From positions 1-64,000 of the forward strand of contig JADGAZ010000019.1 in assembly GCA_015231755.1 (NCBI GenBank): a DNA stretch of 64,000 nt, written 5' to 3'. The notes beneath the pieces are model-generated. The model had not been told where the DNA came from, did no database searches, and was given only the letters and a program-made list of their open reading frames with translations. Each line of letters starts with the position of its first letter. Position 1 is the stretch's first letter. Of this stretch, positions 54,082-63,791 are shown one piece after another. The position numbers and the translations under genes are program-made. This DNA is from Magnetococcales bacterium. GTDB taxonomy: Bacteria > Pseudomonadota > Magnetococcia > Magnetococcales > Magnetaquicoccaceae.

Positions 54082-55956
54082 TCAAAGGACTTCCCGGCAA
54101 TCTTGAAGGTGCTGGACTATGGCTTCGGCCAAGGACATGGAAATGCCCGGCAGTGCCGCCAACTCCTCGACACGCGCCTCACGAATCGCGCGAACCGATC
54201 CAAAGTGACGCAGCAGCTCTTTTTTTCTTCCCGGTCCCACACCGGGAATCTGGTCCAGCACGGAACGCACCTGACTCCGCTCCCGACTGCTGCGGTGATA
54301 GGTCACGGCGAAGCGATGAGCCTCATCCCGTATATTCTGAAGCAAAAACAGAACCGGGGATCGTTCGGGCAGTATAACCGGTTCCCGCCGTCCCGGCAAG
54401 AAAAGGCTTTCTTTTCCCGCATCGCGCTCCGGCCCCTTGGCCATGGCGAAAAACGAGACTCCGGTGATCCCCTGATCTTCGACCACCTCCATGGCGGCGT
54501 TCAACTGTCCCTTGCCCCCGTCGAGCAGCACCAGATCCGGCCAATCGCTGCCTCCGGCGGCATCGGAGGAACGAAAACGGCGCGCGATCACCTCGGCCAT
54601 GCGTGACGTATCGTCCACGGAACCGGGATCCTTGATGGAAAAACGCCGATAGGCCCGCTTCATCATCCCCTCGGGGCCGAAAACCGCCATCGACGCCACC
54701 ACATGCCGATCCTGCAAATGGGAAATGTCGAAGGCTTCGATCCGTTCCGGAACACGGGGCAGTTCCAGAATGGCAGCCAGTTCCGCCAACAGTTGGCGAT
54801 TGGCCTGCTTGCCGCTCATGCGTCTGACCTTGGCGGTTTCGGCGTTGGACAGGGCCAACTCCACCAGTCGCCGCTTCTCGCCACGCTCCGGCACCCGAAT
54901 CCGTACCGCTCCCCCCCGCAACCGACTCAAGGCGGAAGACAACCATTCATGCTCGGGCAAGGGAAGATTGACCAGAATTTCCGCAGGCGGCAAGGGGGTT
55001 TCTGTGGAAACGCCTTCGCCCATGCCCTCGGCAGGCGCGTAGAACTGAGCCATGAAGGCTTCCAGAGCCTCGGCGGGTTCCAGATCTTCGGTATTTTCCG
55101 GAAAGTGGGCCTGATTGCCCAGATTGATCCCGTCCCGCACAAAAAAAAGCTGAATCGAGGCCGGTCCACTGCTGGTGGTGATACAGATGATATCCAGGTC
55201 GGTCCCTTCCTTGAGATTGCCCCGACGTTGATTCTGCACCTGGGTGATCGCCTTGACCCGATCCCGCAAACGCGCCGCCTCCTCGAAACGCCGTTGTTCC
55301 GATGCCTCCCACATGGCCCGGGTCAAGCCTTCGGTCAACTGCCGGTCCCGCCCCTCCAGGAACAGCACCGCCTCCCGCACCCAATGGGCGTAACTCTCCT
55401 GATCGATCAATCCCATGCACGGCGCGTGACACCGCTTGATCTGGTATTGCAGACAGGGACGCTTGCGACTGTTGAACTGCCGATCCTCGCACTGACGCAA
55501 GGGAAACACCCCTTGCAGCCATTTCAGGGTCTCCCGCAGGGCGTGAACACTGGGATAGGGACCAAAATAACGCTCTTTGGGCCGACGCGGCCCCCGATGC
55601 AACGTCAAGCGGGGGAAAGGCTGATCGATGGTCAGACGCAACCAGGGGTGGGACTTGTCATCTTTGAGCAAGACATTGTAAGGCGGCTGCAACCGACGGA
55701 TGAGATTGGCTTCCAGGATCAAGGCATCCTGCTCCGTGGCGGTCACCACGATGGCCAGATCCCGCGCCTTGTTCAGCATGGCCAGAATGCGGGCCGAAAC
55801 CGAACCATGAAAATAAGAACCGACCCTTTTTTTCAGTGACTTGGCTTTGCCCACATACAGCACCTTGCCTTCGGCGTCCAGAAAACGATACACGCCTGGA
55901 CTTTCCGGCAAGGATTCCACCACCTCCCGGGGCACCCATGGAACGGGTTCACTCAC
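54082..55956 (-). CDS. uvrC: Excinuclease ABC subunit C
   Basis: A 624-residue nucleotide-excision repair endonuclease that makes both incisions with UvrB. It has an N-terminal GIY-YIG domain (SPGVYRFLDAEGKVLYVGKA, ~15-35), a UvrB-binding UVR motif (~205-240), an RNase-H-like domain (IEAFDISHLQDRHVVASMAV, ~385; LVLLDGGKGQL, ~463) and a tandem helix-hairpin-helix (IPGVGPGRKKELLRHFGS, ~572). The GTG at 55956 was chosen because it overlaps the lgt stop (GTGA) and gives the normal length; an open frame continues further upstream into lgt. Confidence 0.94.
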   Translation of the reverse strand: MSEPVPWVPREVVESLPESPGVYRFLDAEGKVLYVGKAKSLKKRVGSYFHGSVSARILAMLNKARDLAIVVTATEQDALILEANLIRRLQPPYNVLLKDDKSHPWLRLTIDQPFPRLTLHRGPRRPKERYFGPYPSVHALRETLKWLQGVFPLRQCEDRQFNSRKRPCLQYQIKRCHAPCMGLIDQESYAHWVREAVLFLEGRDRQLTEGLTRAMWEASEQRRFEEAARLRDRVKAITQVQNQRRGNLKEGTDLDIICITTSSGPASIQLFFVRDGINLGNQAHFPENTEDLEPAEALEAFMAQFYAPAEGMGEGVSTETPLPPAEILVNLPLPEHEWLSSALSRLRGGAVRIRVPERGEKRRLVELALSNAETAKVRRMSGKQANRQLLAELAAILELPRVPERIEAFDISHLQDRHVVASMAVFGPEGMMKRAYRRFSIKDPGSVDDTSRMAEVIARRFRSSDAAGGSDWPDLVLLDGGKGQLNAAMEVVEDQGITGVSFFAMAKGPERDAGKESLFLPGRREPVILPERSPVLFLLQNIRDEAHRFAVTYHRSSRERSQVRSVLDQIPGVGPGRKKELLRHFGSVRAIREARVEELAALPGISMSLAEAIVQHLQDCREVL

Positions 55957-56744
55957 CGTGGCCTGGCATCCGTTCGATGGCGGGAATGGATGACAAGTCC
56001 CAGTCCAATGAAAAGCATGGGAAAGGTAAGCCATTGCCCCATGGTGAGTCCGCCGGCCAGCAGACCCAGATGGGCATCGGGTTCCCGCACCATCTCCACC
56101 AACAGACGGGAGACCGCATAACCGGTGAGAAACACCCCACCCAGAAATCCGGGAGAACGTCGTTTTCTGCCCAGCCACAGCATCAGCAGCAGCAGCATCA
56201 CCCCTTCCAGTCCCGCCTCATACAGTTGACTGGGATGACGGGGTTCCGGACCGGCGCCGGGAAACAGCACGCCCCAGGGCAGATCCGTGGGACGGCCCCA
56301 CAACTCCCCATTGATGAAATTGCCGATCCGCCCCAGCAACAGACCCAGAGGCGTGACCACGGCCATCAGGTCACCCAGCACCAGAAAGGACAACCCATGC
56401 TTGCGGGCAAACAGAAAACCGGCCAGCAACACCCCCAACAAGCCACCGTGAAACGACATGCCCCCTTCCCACACCCGGAAAACGGCGAGGGGATTGGCTA
56501 GGTAATAGCTGAAATGGTAAAAAAGAATATAACCAAACCGTCCGCCCAGGATCACCCCGAGCAGTATGCCCATCACCAGATCCGCCAGCACCTCGGGAGA
56601 CAACCCCAAAGACTGCCGTCGCGCCTGCCATTTCAACAGGGGCCAGCCCAGCAGAAAGGTCAAGGTGTACATTAGGCCATACCAGCGTATGGCCAAAGGA
56701 CCGATGTGGATCAATACCGGATCGATTTGAGGAAAAGGGATCAT
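55953..56744 (-). CDS. lgt: Prolipoprotein diacylglyceryl transferase
   Basis: A 263-residue inner-membrane enzyme with about seven helices that attaches diacylglycerol to lipobox Cys. Conserved parts are IRWYGLMYTLTFLLGW (~19), WEGGMSFHGGLLG (~94), the Lgt signature GRIGNFINGELWGRPTD (~135-151) and RHPSQLYEAGLEG (~165). The start overlaps the pheA stop by ATGA, and its own stop overlaps uvrC. Confidence 0.96.
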   Translation of the reverse strand: MIPFPQIDPVLIHIGPLAIRWYGLMYTLTFLLGWPLLKWQARRQSLGLSPEVLADLVMGILLGVILGGRFGYILFYHFSYYLANPLAVFRVWEGGMSFHGGLLGVLLAGFLFARKHGLSFLVLGDLMAVVTPLGLLLGRIGNFINGELWGRPTDLPWGVLFPGAGPEPRHPSQLYEAGLEGVMLLLLMLWLGRKRRSPGFLGGVFLTGYAVSRLLVEMVREPDAHLGLLAGGLTMGQWLTFPMLFIGLGLVIHSRHRTDARPR

Positions 56745-57586
56745 CGGTTCGCTTGCCAGTTGGAGGCTTCGGGATAACTGCCCAGGATTTTCAGGCTGCT
56801 GGTGAAAAAGTCCAACTCCTCCAGGGCCAGCTTGCAGGGCCGCTCTTCGGGTCTGCCTTGAAAATCCAGATAAAAATGATACGACCACGGGGTACCCGGC
56901 ACCGGTCGGGACTCCAGACGGGTGAGATTGACCCCGTTGGTGGCGAACCCGCCCAGACATTTGTACAAAGCCGCCGGAATGTTGCGCACCTCAAAGACCA
57001 GACTGGTTTTGCAATCCACATCCTTGGGCGGAACCGCCCGATCCTTGACGATCTTCAGGAAGCGCGTGGTATTCAAGTGGCTGTCTTGAATATCCCGTGC
57101 CAAAATCGACAGGCCATACAATTCCGCGCACAATTCGGCGGCGATGGCCGCCTCGAACGGATTGGCCCGCACCGCCAGATCGGCGGCGGCCCCGGCGGTG
57201 TCATAGACCGCATTGCAGGCCCAGCCCTGTCTGCGGATGAACGAACGGCATTGGGCCAAAGCCTGGGGATGGGAATAGACAGTACGCAGATCCTCCATGC
57301 GGGCGTCGTGGGTACCCAGCAGGCAATGGCGCACCCGCAGATAATACTCCCCCTGGATGTGCAACTGGAACACGGCCAACAGGTCATAGCTGTCGCTGAC
57401 CACTCCGGCGATGCTGTTTTCCACCGGAATCATCCCCACGCCGGCCTCCCGCTCATCCACGGCCTGAAACACCTCCTCGAAGGTGCGACAGGGAATGGTG
57501 CGATAATCCGGCAGACACTCCCGGCAGGCCTGCTCGCTGTAGGCGCCCCGCTCCCCCTGAAAGGCCACGGTCTTGGGTGTATTCAT
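56741..57586 (-). CDS. pheA: Prephenate dehydratase
   Basis: A 281-residue cytosolic enzyme converting prephenate to phenylpyruvate for phenylalanine synthesis. [14 protein letters not shown] (~8), [12 protein letters not shown] (~52), the catalytic NTTRFLKI (~172) and a C-terminal ACT domain with the Phe-sensing ESRP (~227) are present. There is no chorismate mutase domain, so it is the monofunctional form. GGAGAT precedes the ATG. Overlaps: ATGA with the hybrid kinase upstream and with lgt downstream. Confidence 0.96.
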   Translation of the reverse strand: MNTPKTVAFQGERGAYSEQACRECLPDYRTIPCRTFEEVFQAVDEREAGVGMIPVENSIAGVVSDSYDLLAVFQLHIQGEYYLRVRHCLLGTHDARMEDLRTVYSHPQALAQCRSFIRRQGWACNAVYDTAGAAADLAVRANPFEAAIAAELCAELYGLSILARDIQDSHLNTTRFLKIVKDRAVPPKDVDCKTSLVFEVRNIPAALYKCLGGFATNGVNLTRLESRPVPGTPWSYHFYLDFQGRPEERPCKLALEELDFFTSSLKILGSYPEASNWQANR

Positions 57587-59301
57587 GACGGATCTCCAGG
57601 GCTGCGATGGTTTCCGGAAGGGACGACCCCACGACGTTGTTCCAGACGCTGTATTTTCGCCTCACCGGCGCGGGCCACCATGTCCAACAGATCCTGAGCA
57701 CGATACGGCTTGGTGAGAAATGCATCCATTCCGGCCTCCAGACAGTGGTCGCGCAGTTGTTCCCGGACATGGGCGCTGACACCGATGATCGGCATGTCCG
57801 GATCCGCTTTTTCCTTGCCGGCGCGAATCCGCCGGGTGGTTTCGATTCCATTCAGACGAGGCATCTGGATATCCATGAAGACCAGATCATACCCATCGTT
57901 CAGACATCGCAAAGCCTCTTCCCCATCTCCCGCCGTAGTGACAGAGTAACCGGCGGATGTCAAGACGTGCTGACCAAGCAACCGGTTGTCCGGATCGTCT
58001 TCCACCAGCAGAATCCGCGTCAGTCCACCGGCCAAAGCCAGGGTCCACTGGGGTCCGGAAAACGGTGATCCGGTAGCCTGCCCCAGTTCTTCCCGGATGG
58101 GGATCTCCCAGGGCACCTGAACGGTAAACACACTCCCTTCGCCCACTTGGCTGGTGGCATGAATTTCTCCTCCCATCCGCTCCACCAGCTTGCGGCAAAT
58201 GGCCAACCCCAGCCCCAGCCCCCCAAAACGTCGGGTCGTACTGACATCCACCTGGGAAAAACTGTTGAAGATCATTTCCAAACGATCTTCCGGAATACCG
58301 ATGCCACTGTCGCGCACCAAAAAGACCAACCAGTGTCGCCGCGCCGAATCGTTGGCGAGAAAAACCCGTAAAGCCACCCAGCCCCGGGGCGTGAACTTGA
58401 CCGCATTGCTCAACAAATGGATCAACACCTGCCGCAACCGCACCGGATCCCCCATCACCCACTCCGGAAGCCCGGGATCCATCTCCCAACGCAACGACAA
58501 CCCCTTCAATCCCGCCTCGACGGCCAAGGTGGTCACCGCATGTTCCACCACCTTGCGCAACTGACATGGAATGCGATCCAAATGCAGGGCATCGGTCTCG
58601 ATCCTGGAGAAGTCCAGAATGTCATTGAGAATATCCAGCAACGACTCCGACGAGTGCAACACCACTTCCAGCATTTTGCGCTGTTCCGGCTCCAGGCGGG
58701 AGGAGAGCATCAGATCCGTCATGCCGATGATGGCATTCATGGGGGTACGAATTTCATGCCCCATATTGTCCAAAAAATGGTTTTTGGCCCGGATGGCCGC
58801 CTCTGCCTGAATTCTGGCCTCTTCCAAAGCCCTGCCCTGGGCTTCCAACTCCCCGGACTGACGACGAATCACCCGGTTGCGGCGATCCAGTTCCAGACAA
58901 AACCGCGCCTTGCCCCGCAAGACCTCCGCCGGAAACGGCTTGAGCAGATCATCCACCCCGCCCAACGCATACCCCTGCTGGATGCGCGACGAATCCTCAC
59001 CCGACTCGACAAGCAGGATCACCGGCGGGCGATGGGAGCCCTCCCTTTCCGAAAAACGACGCAACACCTCGCAACCATCAATGTCGGGCAAACGCACCGC
59101 CAGAATCACCAGGGCGAACTCCTGTTGCGCCAGACAAGCCAACGCCTCGACGCCATTCCGGGCCATCACCATTCCGGCACCGCAATCCGCCAACTGCTCA
59201 CCCATCCAACTCAGATGCCCGGGCTGCGCATCCACCAGAAGTATGGACGCCCGCCCGCAAGGATCGCCCCCGGCAGACTTGACGGTCAGGTGTTCAGACA
59301 T
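57583..59301 (-). CDS. Hybrid histidine kinase with pseudo-receiver, kinase and receiver domains
   Basis: A 572-residue soluble hybrid kinase. An N-terminal receiver-like domain (~18-135) has the acidic pocket (ILLVDAQ), but the phospho-acceptor is Ala ([13 protein letters not shown]) where Asp is expected, so it cannot be phosphorylated there. A coiled coil (~140-175) leads to HisKA with His ~182 in [17 protein letters not shown] and an HATPase ([30 protein letters not shown]). The C-terminal receiver (~425-545) is intact, with Asp in [13 protein letters not shown]. It is wedged between pheA (ATGA overlap) and a zinc-transport gene (16-bp overlap); partners are unknown. Confidence 0.9.
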   Translation of the reverse strand: MSEHLTVKSAGGDPCGRASILLVDAQPGHLSWMGEQLADCGAGMVMARNGVEALACLAQQEFALVILAVRLPDIDGCEVLRRFSEREGSHRPPVILLVESGEDSSRIQQGYALGGVDDLLKPFPAEVLRGKARFCLELDRRNRVIRRQSGELEAQGRALEEARIQAEAAIRAKNHFLDNMGHEIRTPMNAIIGMTDLMLSSRLEPEQRKMLEVVLHSSESLLDILNDILDFSRIETDALHLDRIPCQLRKVVEHAVTTLAVEAGLKGLSLRWEMDPGLPEWVMGDPVRLRQVLIHLLSNAVKFTPRGWVALRVFLANDSARRHWLVFLVRDSGIGIPEDRLEMIFNSFSQVDVSTTRRFGGLGLGLAICRKLVERMGGEIHATSQVGEGSVFTVQVPWEIPIREELGQATGSPFSGPQWTLALAGGLTRILLVEDDPDNRLLGQHVLTSAGYSVTTAGDGEEALRCLNDGYDLVFMDIQMPRLNGIETTRRIRAGKEKADPDMPIIGVSAHVREQLRDHCLEAGMDAFLTKPYRAQDLLDMVARAGEAKIQRLEQRRGVVPSGNHRSPGDPS

Positions 59302-60254
59302 TGGATCAAGGCGCCTGACAGACCTTGCATCAATTCAAAATAAAGCTCCGGCCCCTCTTTCATCGCCGCCCCCAAAGGATCCAGCACACCGATGCGCACC
59401 GGATGGCTGGCCGCCACGGTTTCGGCCAAACGGGGGGAGTATTGGGGTTCGGTGAACAGACAAACCGCCCGGGTCTCGGCGATCCGTTTGGCAATTTCCT
59501 GGACTCGGCGCGCCCCCGGTGGACGCTCGGGATGCACCATGATGGAGCCTACCGTGCCCAGGGCATACCGGTGTTCAAAGTATTGATACGCATCGTGGAA
59601 TACGATATAAGGCCGCTGGCGCACCGGAGCCAGATCCCGTTCCAACTGCCGATCCAACGCCTCCAGCCGTTGGGTCAAACCGGTCGCGTTGGCCTGATAA
59701 CGGGCCCCATGGGCCGGATCCACAGCCGCCAATGCCCCGGCGATGGCCTTACCCATGGCCATGGCATTGCGGGGATCCAACCAAGCGTGGGGATCGGTGG
59801 GACCGTGGGCCTCCCCGTGTTCCGATTTGCCGCCATGGTCGTGATCGTGGTCATGGCCATGATCGTGCCCCTCTTCCTCCCAGGCTCCTCCGGCGCGGAC
59901 CGGCAGACGGCTCACCCCGGAAGCCTCCAGCAATGCCACCTTGACCGCCTTGGGAGCCAGATTTTCCAAGGGACGCACCAAGAAACCCTCCAGCCCGACC
60001 CCGCCCCAAAAAATCAGCTCCGCCTTGGAGAGCAGACGGGCATCCGAAGGTCGCAGCGCATAGGTGTGTTCGGAGACATGTCCCTGAATCAACAACCGGG
60101 GTGCACCCTCCCCCTCCATCACCGCCGCCACCAGCGCATGCAACGGTTTGATGGAGACCACCACCTCCACCGCCCCGACCGGCACCGGAATCCCCCACAA
60201 CAAAGCGGCCAGACACATGCCGCGACCCCATGCGGTCCACCCGGAATGTTTCAT
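59286..60254 (-). CDS. znuA: Zinc ABC transporter substrate-binding protein
   Basis: A 322-residue periplasmic protein. The signal peptide ends near [10 protein letters not shown] (~28). Zinc ligands are the His in [10 protein letters not shown] (~38), the His in DPHAWLDP (~157) and YIVFHDAY (~220); the acidic ligand region is near the C-terminus. A His-rich mobile loop ([17 protein letters not shown], ~127-145) is characteristic of ZnuA. The ZnuB permease and ZnuC ATPase are not in the window. The start overlaps the stop of the secreted unknown protein by four bases. Confidence 0.9.
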   Translation of the reverse strand: MKHSGWTAWGRGMCLAALLWGIPVPVGAVEVVVSIKPLHALVAAVMEGEGAPRLLIQGHVSEHTYALRPSDARLLSKAELIFWGGVGLEGFLVRPLENLAPKAVKVALLEASGVSRLPVRAGGAWEEEGHDHGHDHDHDHGGKSEHGEAHGPTDPHAWLDPRNAMAMGKAIAGALAAVDPAHGARYQANATGLTQRLEALDRQLERDLAPVRQRPYIVFHDAYQYFEHRYALGTVGSIMVHPERPPGARRVQEIAKRIAETRAVCLFTEPQYSPRLAETVAASHPVRIGVLDPLGAAMKEGPELYFELMQGLSGALIQCLNT

Positions 60255-61261
60255 GGTTTCACCAAAGTTCTCAACGGCAAGTTGATCTTGAAACGCTTTT
60301 CCTTGCCCGCGGGGGTTCTGGCCACGAGATCGAGCCGCAAACGTTGCGCCTCTTCTTTGCCCTGGGTTTCCAGGATCCCTTCTCCGCGCAATCGCACCCA
60401 GGGGGCCTCGACCCGCACATTCTGGATCAGAAATCTTCCCTGTCCATCGGATTCCACCCGCATCGAAAGCTTGCCCAGATCCACCGACTCCCGGGAAAAC
60501 GGATCCCGACCCGCGAAACGCAGCATCTCCGCCAATTCCGGCACCCGTTTGGCGGCCCCCTGCAATCCGGGGGCATAAGTTCCGGAGGTATTCCAGGTGA
60601 ATACCCCTTTCAGCGGACGCCCCTGGCTATCCCGACTGGTGACCTCTCCCTCCCCCTCCACCCGGGCGATGCGCCACCCCTGGGCAAACACCCCGTTGGC
60701 CCAACCACGGCCTTTCTCCCGATCACCCGCAGCCTCCAGACGTGCGAAACCCACAGCGCCGGCAGACAACGGCAACAGGCCCGGGTTCAATCCCGCCGGA
60801 AGCCGGTCCAGATTCAAAGCCCCGGTCTCCACCCGCCATACCCCGCCGTCACCCTGCTGATAGTCCACCTGTTCCACCCGGCCTTCGGGAATGGCCGCCC
60901 GGGCGAGTTTCAGAACGATTTTCGACCCATCCAGCAACAAATCCGCATCCGCCAGGGTCACCTCCTGAATTTTCATCTCCCCGAGGATGCGAGCCAACGC
61001 CGGATTCCAAGGAGAGATGGTCTTGAGAATCCAATCCGGATCCCCCCGGGCCTCGGAGAGGGTCAATTGACCGGCCAACGGTTGCAACCGATGCAAGGCG
61101 ACCTTGCCCTTGGCCTTGAAATCGTTTCGGTCGATGTTCACGATTTGCCCGAGCAACTCCCTCGGGGGAGGAGACGCGGGAGAGGAGGAGGAGGGCGCAT
61201 CCCCGGCCCAGGCCAGGGGAAACGGCATCACCAACACGGCGCAGCACAACAAATTTCGCAT
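60251..61261 (-). CDS. Secreted protein of unknown function
   Basis: A 336-residue protein with a clear signal peptide (MRNLLCCAVLVMPFPLAWAG) and a Ser/Pro linker. The rest alternates beta-strand-like segments (LHRLQPLAGQLTLSEARG, MKIQEVTLADADLLLDGSKI, VWRVETGALNLDRLPAG), giving a repetitive amphipathic pattern like AsmA/DUF748 lipid-transfer or outer-membrane biogenesis proteins, but no defining motif was seen. ATG 61261 was set by the signal peptide. It overlaps znuA, and the Do-like protease gene ends 54 bp upstream, so an envelope role is likely. Confidence 0.7.
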   Translation of the reverse strand: MRNLLCCAVLVMPFPLAWAGDAPSSSSPASPPPRELLGQIVNIDRNDFKAKGKVALHRLQPLAGQLTLSEARGDPDWILKTISPWNPALARILGEMKIQEVTLADADLLLDGSKIVLKLARAAIPEGRVEQVDYQQGDGGVWRVETGALNLDRLPAGLNPGLLPLSAGAVGFARLEAAGDREKGRGWANGVFAQGWRIARVEGEGEVTSRDSQGRPLKGVFTWNTSGTYAPGLQGAAKRVPELAEMLRFAGRDPFSRESVDLGKLSMRVESDGQGRFLIQNVRVEAPWVRLRGEGILETQGKEEAQRLRLDLVARTPAGKEKRFKINLPLRTLVKP

Positions 61262-61315
61262 GATTTTCAACGGTTCAAATCCCCGCACAGCCCAAGAGTC
61301 CACCGGTTCCCGCCG

Positions 61316-62689
61316 TCACCGCACCAACACGAAAAACTTCTCCTCGCCACGCTCGATATTAAGCAGCATCTGCCGTTCATCGGCCCGCACCGCCTTGAGC
61401 AACGCGGCAAAATCCGGCACCAGCAGACGATTCACCGACAACAAACGGTCCTCGTCGCGCAATCCGGCATTCCAGGCGGCACTTCCAGGCGCCACTTTCA
61501 CCACCTTGACCAGAGTTTTCTCCCCTTCGTCGGCGTCGATGCCAAAAACCGCCCCCTTCAGGCGGGGATCAATCTTTTCTCCCGCAATCCGTTCCGCTTC
61601 CGGATTGGCCAGCACCACGTTGACCGTCTGCTCCCGATTTTCCCGGATCAATTTCATGGTGATCTTCTCACCGACCCTGGCCAGACCGATCACATTATGC
61701 AAATCCGAAGCCCCCCGCACCGGATGGCCATTGGCTTCGGTCACCACATCACCCGGTCGCAATCCCGCCTGATAGGCCGAGGATCCCACCACCACCCGGG
61801 TCACCGCCGCCCCTCCGGCTCCAACCTGCATGCCAAAGGCCTTGGCCAACTCCGGGGTCAGATCCTGGGCCTGGGCGCCGAGCAGTCCCCGGCGCACCTC
61901 GCCATGCTCCACCAGTTGGCTCATCACTTGACGGGCCATGTTAATAGGAATGGCAAACCCGATCCCCACATTGCCCTTGCCGCCACCCGGCGACAAAATG
62001 GCGGTATTGATCCCCACCAGCTTGCCGGACAGATCCACCAACGCCCCGCCGGAGTTGCCGGGATTGATGGAGGCATCAGTCTGGATAAAATCTTCGTAGC
62101 CCTTGATCCCCAACCCTTTGCGTCCCAAGGCACTGACGATTCCCGAGGTCACGGTCTGCCCCAATCCAAACGGATTTCCCATGGCCACCACGAAATCCCC
62201 CACCCGCAACGCCCCGGAATCCCCCATGGGGACCGCCTGCAACCCCTTGTCTTGCACCTGGATCACCGCCACATCGGTCTCTTTGTCCACTCCCACCAGT
62301 TTGGCATTCAGGGAGCGACCATCCCGCAAGGTGACGCTGATGGCATCGGCCTTGTCGATCACATGCTGATTGGTCAGCACATAACCCTGTTTGGCATCCA
62401 CCACCACACCGGATCCGAGGCTTTTGCTCTCCCGTTGCCGTTTGCCCTGGGCGGGCAACTCAAAAAAACGCCGGAAAAACGGATCGTTCAACAACGGATG
62501 ATCCGGTACGTTCACATGGCTGGTGGTGGCGATGTTCACCACCCCGGGGATCACCCGTTCCACCATGTCGGCCAGACTCGGCAATTTTTGTCCATCCACC
62601 GCAAAAGGCAGACCCGCCCAAACCGGTTCCGCCGTCATCATGCCCGCCACCAACAGACCCGCCATCCACACGCCCACGCCGGTTTTCAT
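61316..62689 (-). CDS. Do-like periplasmic serine protease (DegP/DegQ family)
   Basis: A 457-residue envelope quality-control protease. The signal peptide ends near AEPVWAG (~26). The catalytic triad is His in VLTNQHVIDKA (~107), Asp in KETDVAVIQV (~137) and Ser in NPGNSGGALVD (~211). Two PDZ domains follow (~270-350, GLRPGDVVTEANGHPV; ~370-455, GLRDEDRLLSVNRL). It lies between a Nudix gene (ATGA overlap) and the secreted unknown. GGAGAT precedes the ATG. DegP and DegQ cannot be told apart here. Confidence 0.94.
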   Translation of the reverse strand: MKTGVGVWMAGLLVAGMMTAEPVWAGLPFAVDGQKLPSLADMVERVIPGVVNIATTSHVNVPDHPLLNDPFFRRFFELPAQGKRQRESKSLGSGVVVDAKQGYVLTNQHVIDKADAISVTLRDGRSLNAKLVGVDKETDVAVIQVQDKGLQAVPMGDSGALRVGDFVVAMGNPFGLGQTVTSGIVSALGRKGLGIKGYEDFIQTDASINPGNSGGALVDLSGKLVGINTAILSPGGGKGNVGIGFAIPINMARQVMSQLVEHGEVRRGLLGAQAQDLTPELAKAFGMQVGAGGAAVTRVVVGSSAYQAGLRPGDVVTEANGHPVRGASDLHNVIGLARVGEKITMKLIRENREQTVNVVLANPEAERIAGEKIDPRLKGAVFGIDADEGEKTLVKVVKVAPGSAAWNAGLRDEDRLLSVNRLLVPDFAALLKAVRADERQMLLNIERGEEKFFVLVR

Positions 62690-63138
62690 TCGGGGATCTC
62701 CCGCAAGGGGGCTACGCGCCCGGTGGCGCGAAACACCCGATAGTCGTCCAATACCAGATTATGATCAAAAGCCAGATTTCCGGGGATCGCCTCCACCGGC
62801 ACCACATGCACCCCTTTGGCGTCATCGGCGGCCCGCGGCGTGCCGTGGGCCTCCCCCACGTAAATCGCCGTGGCGGTGTGCAAACGGGAATCCCGCGCCG
62901 GGTTGGAATAGATTCCCAACAAGGCGATCAACCGCACCTCCAGGCTGGTCTCCTCCAACGCCTCGCGCACGGCGGCCCGCTCGACGCTCTCCACCCCCCG
63001 ATCGACGAATCCCCCCGGAATGGCCCATCCATAGGGAGGATTGAGCCGATCGATCAACACGATGGGACGGCCCGGATGATCGATCAATTCGATGATCACG
63101 TCAGCGGCCAGAAAAGGGGTCGTCAGTTCTCTTGCCAT
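62686..63138 (-). CDS. Nudix hydrolase
   Basis: A 150-residue phosphohydrolase. The Nudix box is complete: GFVDRGVESVERAAVREA followed by LEETSLEV (~43-68). The context around it (WAIPGGFVD, GIYSNPARDSR) resembles ADP-ribose pyrophosphatase-type and NUDT-type enzymes, but the substrate is not certain. It overlaps lipB by 16 bp and the protease by four. Confidence 0.9.
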   Translation of the reverse strand: MARELTTPFLAADVIIELIDHPGRPIVLIDRLNPPYGWAIPGGFVDRGVESVERAAVREALEETSLEVRLIALLGIYSNPARDSRLHTATAIYVGEAHGTPRAADDAKGVHVVPVEAIPGNLAFDHNLVLDDYRVFRATGRVAPLREIPE

Positions 63139-63791
63139 GGTTCATCCACCCATTCCACCTGAAAAACCTCCTGGAAAACCCCCAGCAGACGGGTCTCCAA
63201 GGCCACACGGGTCACCTCGATTCCCAGCTTGGCCAGGGAGGTGACACCCCGTCCGGACAGTCCGCAGGGAACGATCCCCCCATAAGCCCGCAAATCCGGG
63301 GCGCGATTGATCGCGAAACCATGATACGCCACCCCGTGACGAATGCGAACCCCCAACGCGGCGATTTTTTCCCCGCCCACCCATACGCCGGGATTTTTCG
63401 CCTCCCGTTCCGCGACCACCCCCCATCCCGCCAGGGTGCGGATGACCGTCTCTTCCAGTTTGTCCACATGGGCGCGCACGGCGTGGATGTCGGGACGCAA
63501 ATCCCGGATCACATAACCCACCGTCTGCCCCGGCCCATGCCAAGTGACCCGCCCGCCCCGGTCCGTCTCCACCACGGGAATCGATGCGTCCAGGATCTCC
63601 CCCCGCTGCCCGGAACGCCCCACCGTGTAGACCGGATCATGTTCCAGCAGCCAAAACACCCCCGGCGCCCCCCCGGCCACAATCGCCTCCACCCGCTGCC
63701 GCTGTCGGTCCCAAGCGGTCTGGTAGTCAAGGCGCTCGTGGCGCCAGAGGGCGCAGGGGGTGACAGACGAATGACAACCGGATGAATTCAA
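63123..63791 (-). CDS. lipB: Lipoyl(octanoyl) transferase
   Basis: A 222-residue enzyme transferring octanoate from acyl carrier protein to lipoyl domains. LLEHDPVYTVGRSG (~48), DRGGRVTWHGPGQTVGY (~77), the catalytic Lys in GGEKIAALGVRI (~139) and Cys in VPCGLSGRGVTSL (~176) are present. The start codon is TTG at 63791; no ATG gives a full N-terminus. It overlaps the upstream membrane protein's stop (TTGA). Confidence 0.92.
   Translation of the reverse strand: MNSSGCHSSVTPCALWRHERLDYQTAWDRQRQRVEAIVAGGAPGVFWLLEHDPVYTVGRSGQRGEILDASIPVVETDRGGRVTWHGPGQTVGYVIRDLRPDIHAVRAHVDKLEETVIRTLAGWGVVAEREAKNPGVWVGGEKIAALGVRIRHGVAYHGFAINRAPDLRAYGGIVPCGLSGRGVTSLAKLGIEVTRVALETRLLGVFQEVFQVEWVDEPWQEN

Noticed and set aside
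60230-62743. 837-codon plus-strand open frame opposite the protease and secreted protein genes
   Set aside because: His/Pro/Gln-rich translation without motifs; the minus strand carries a clear Do-like protease and signal peptides.
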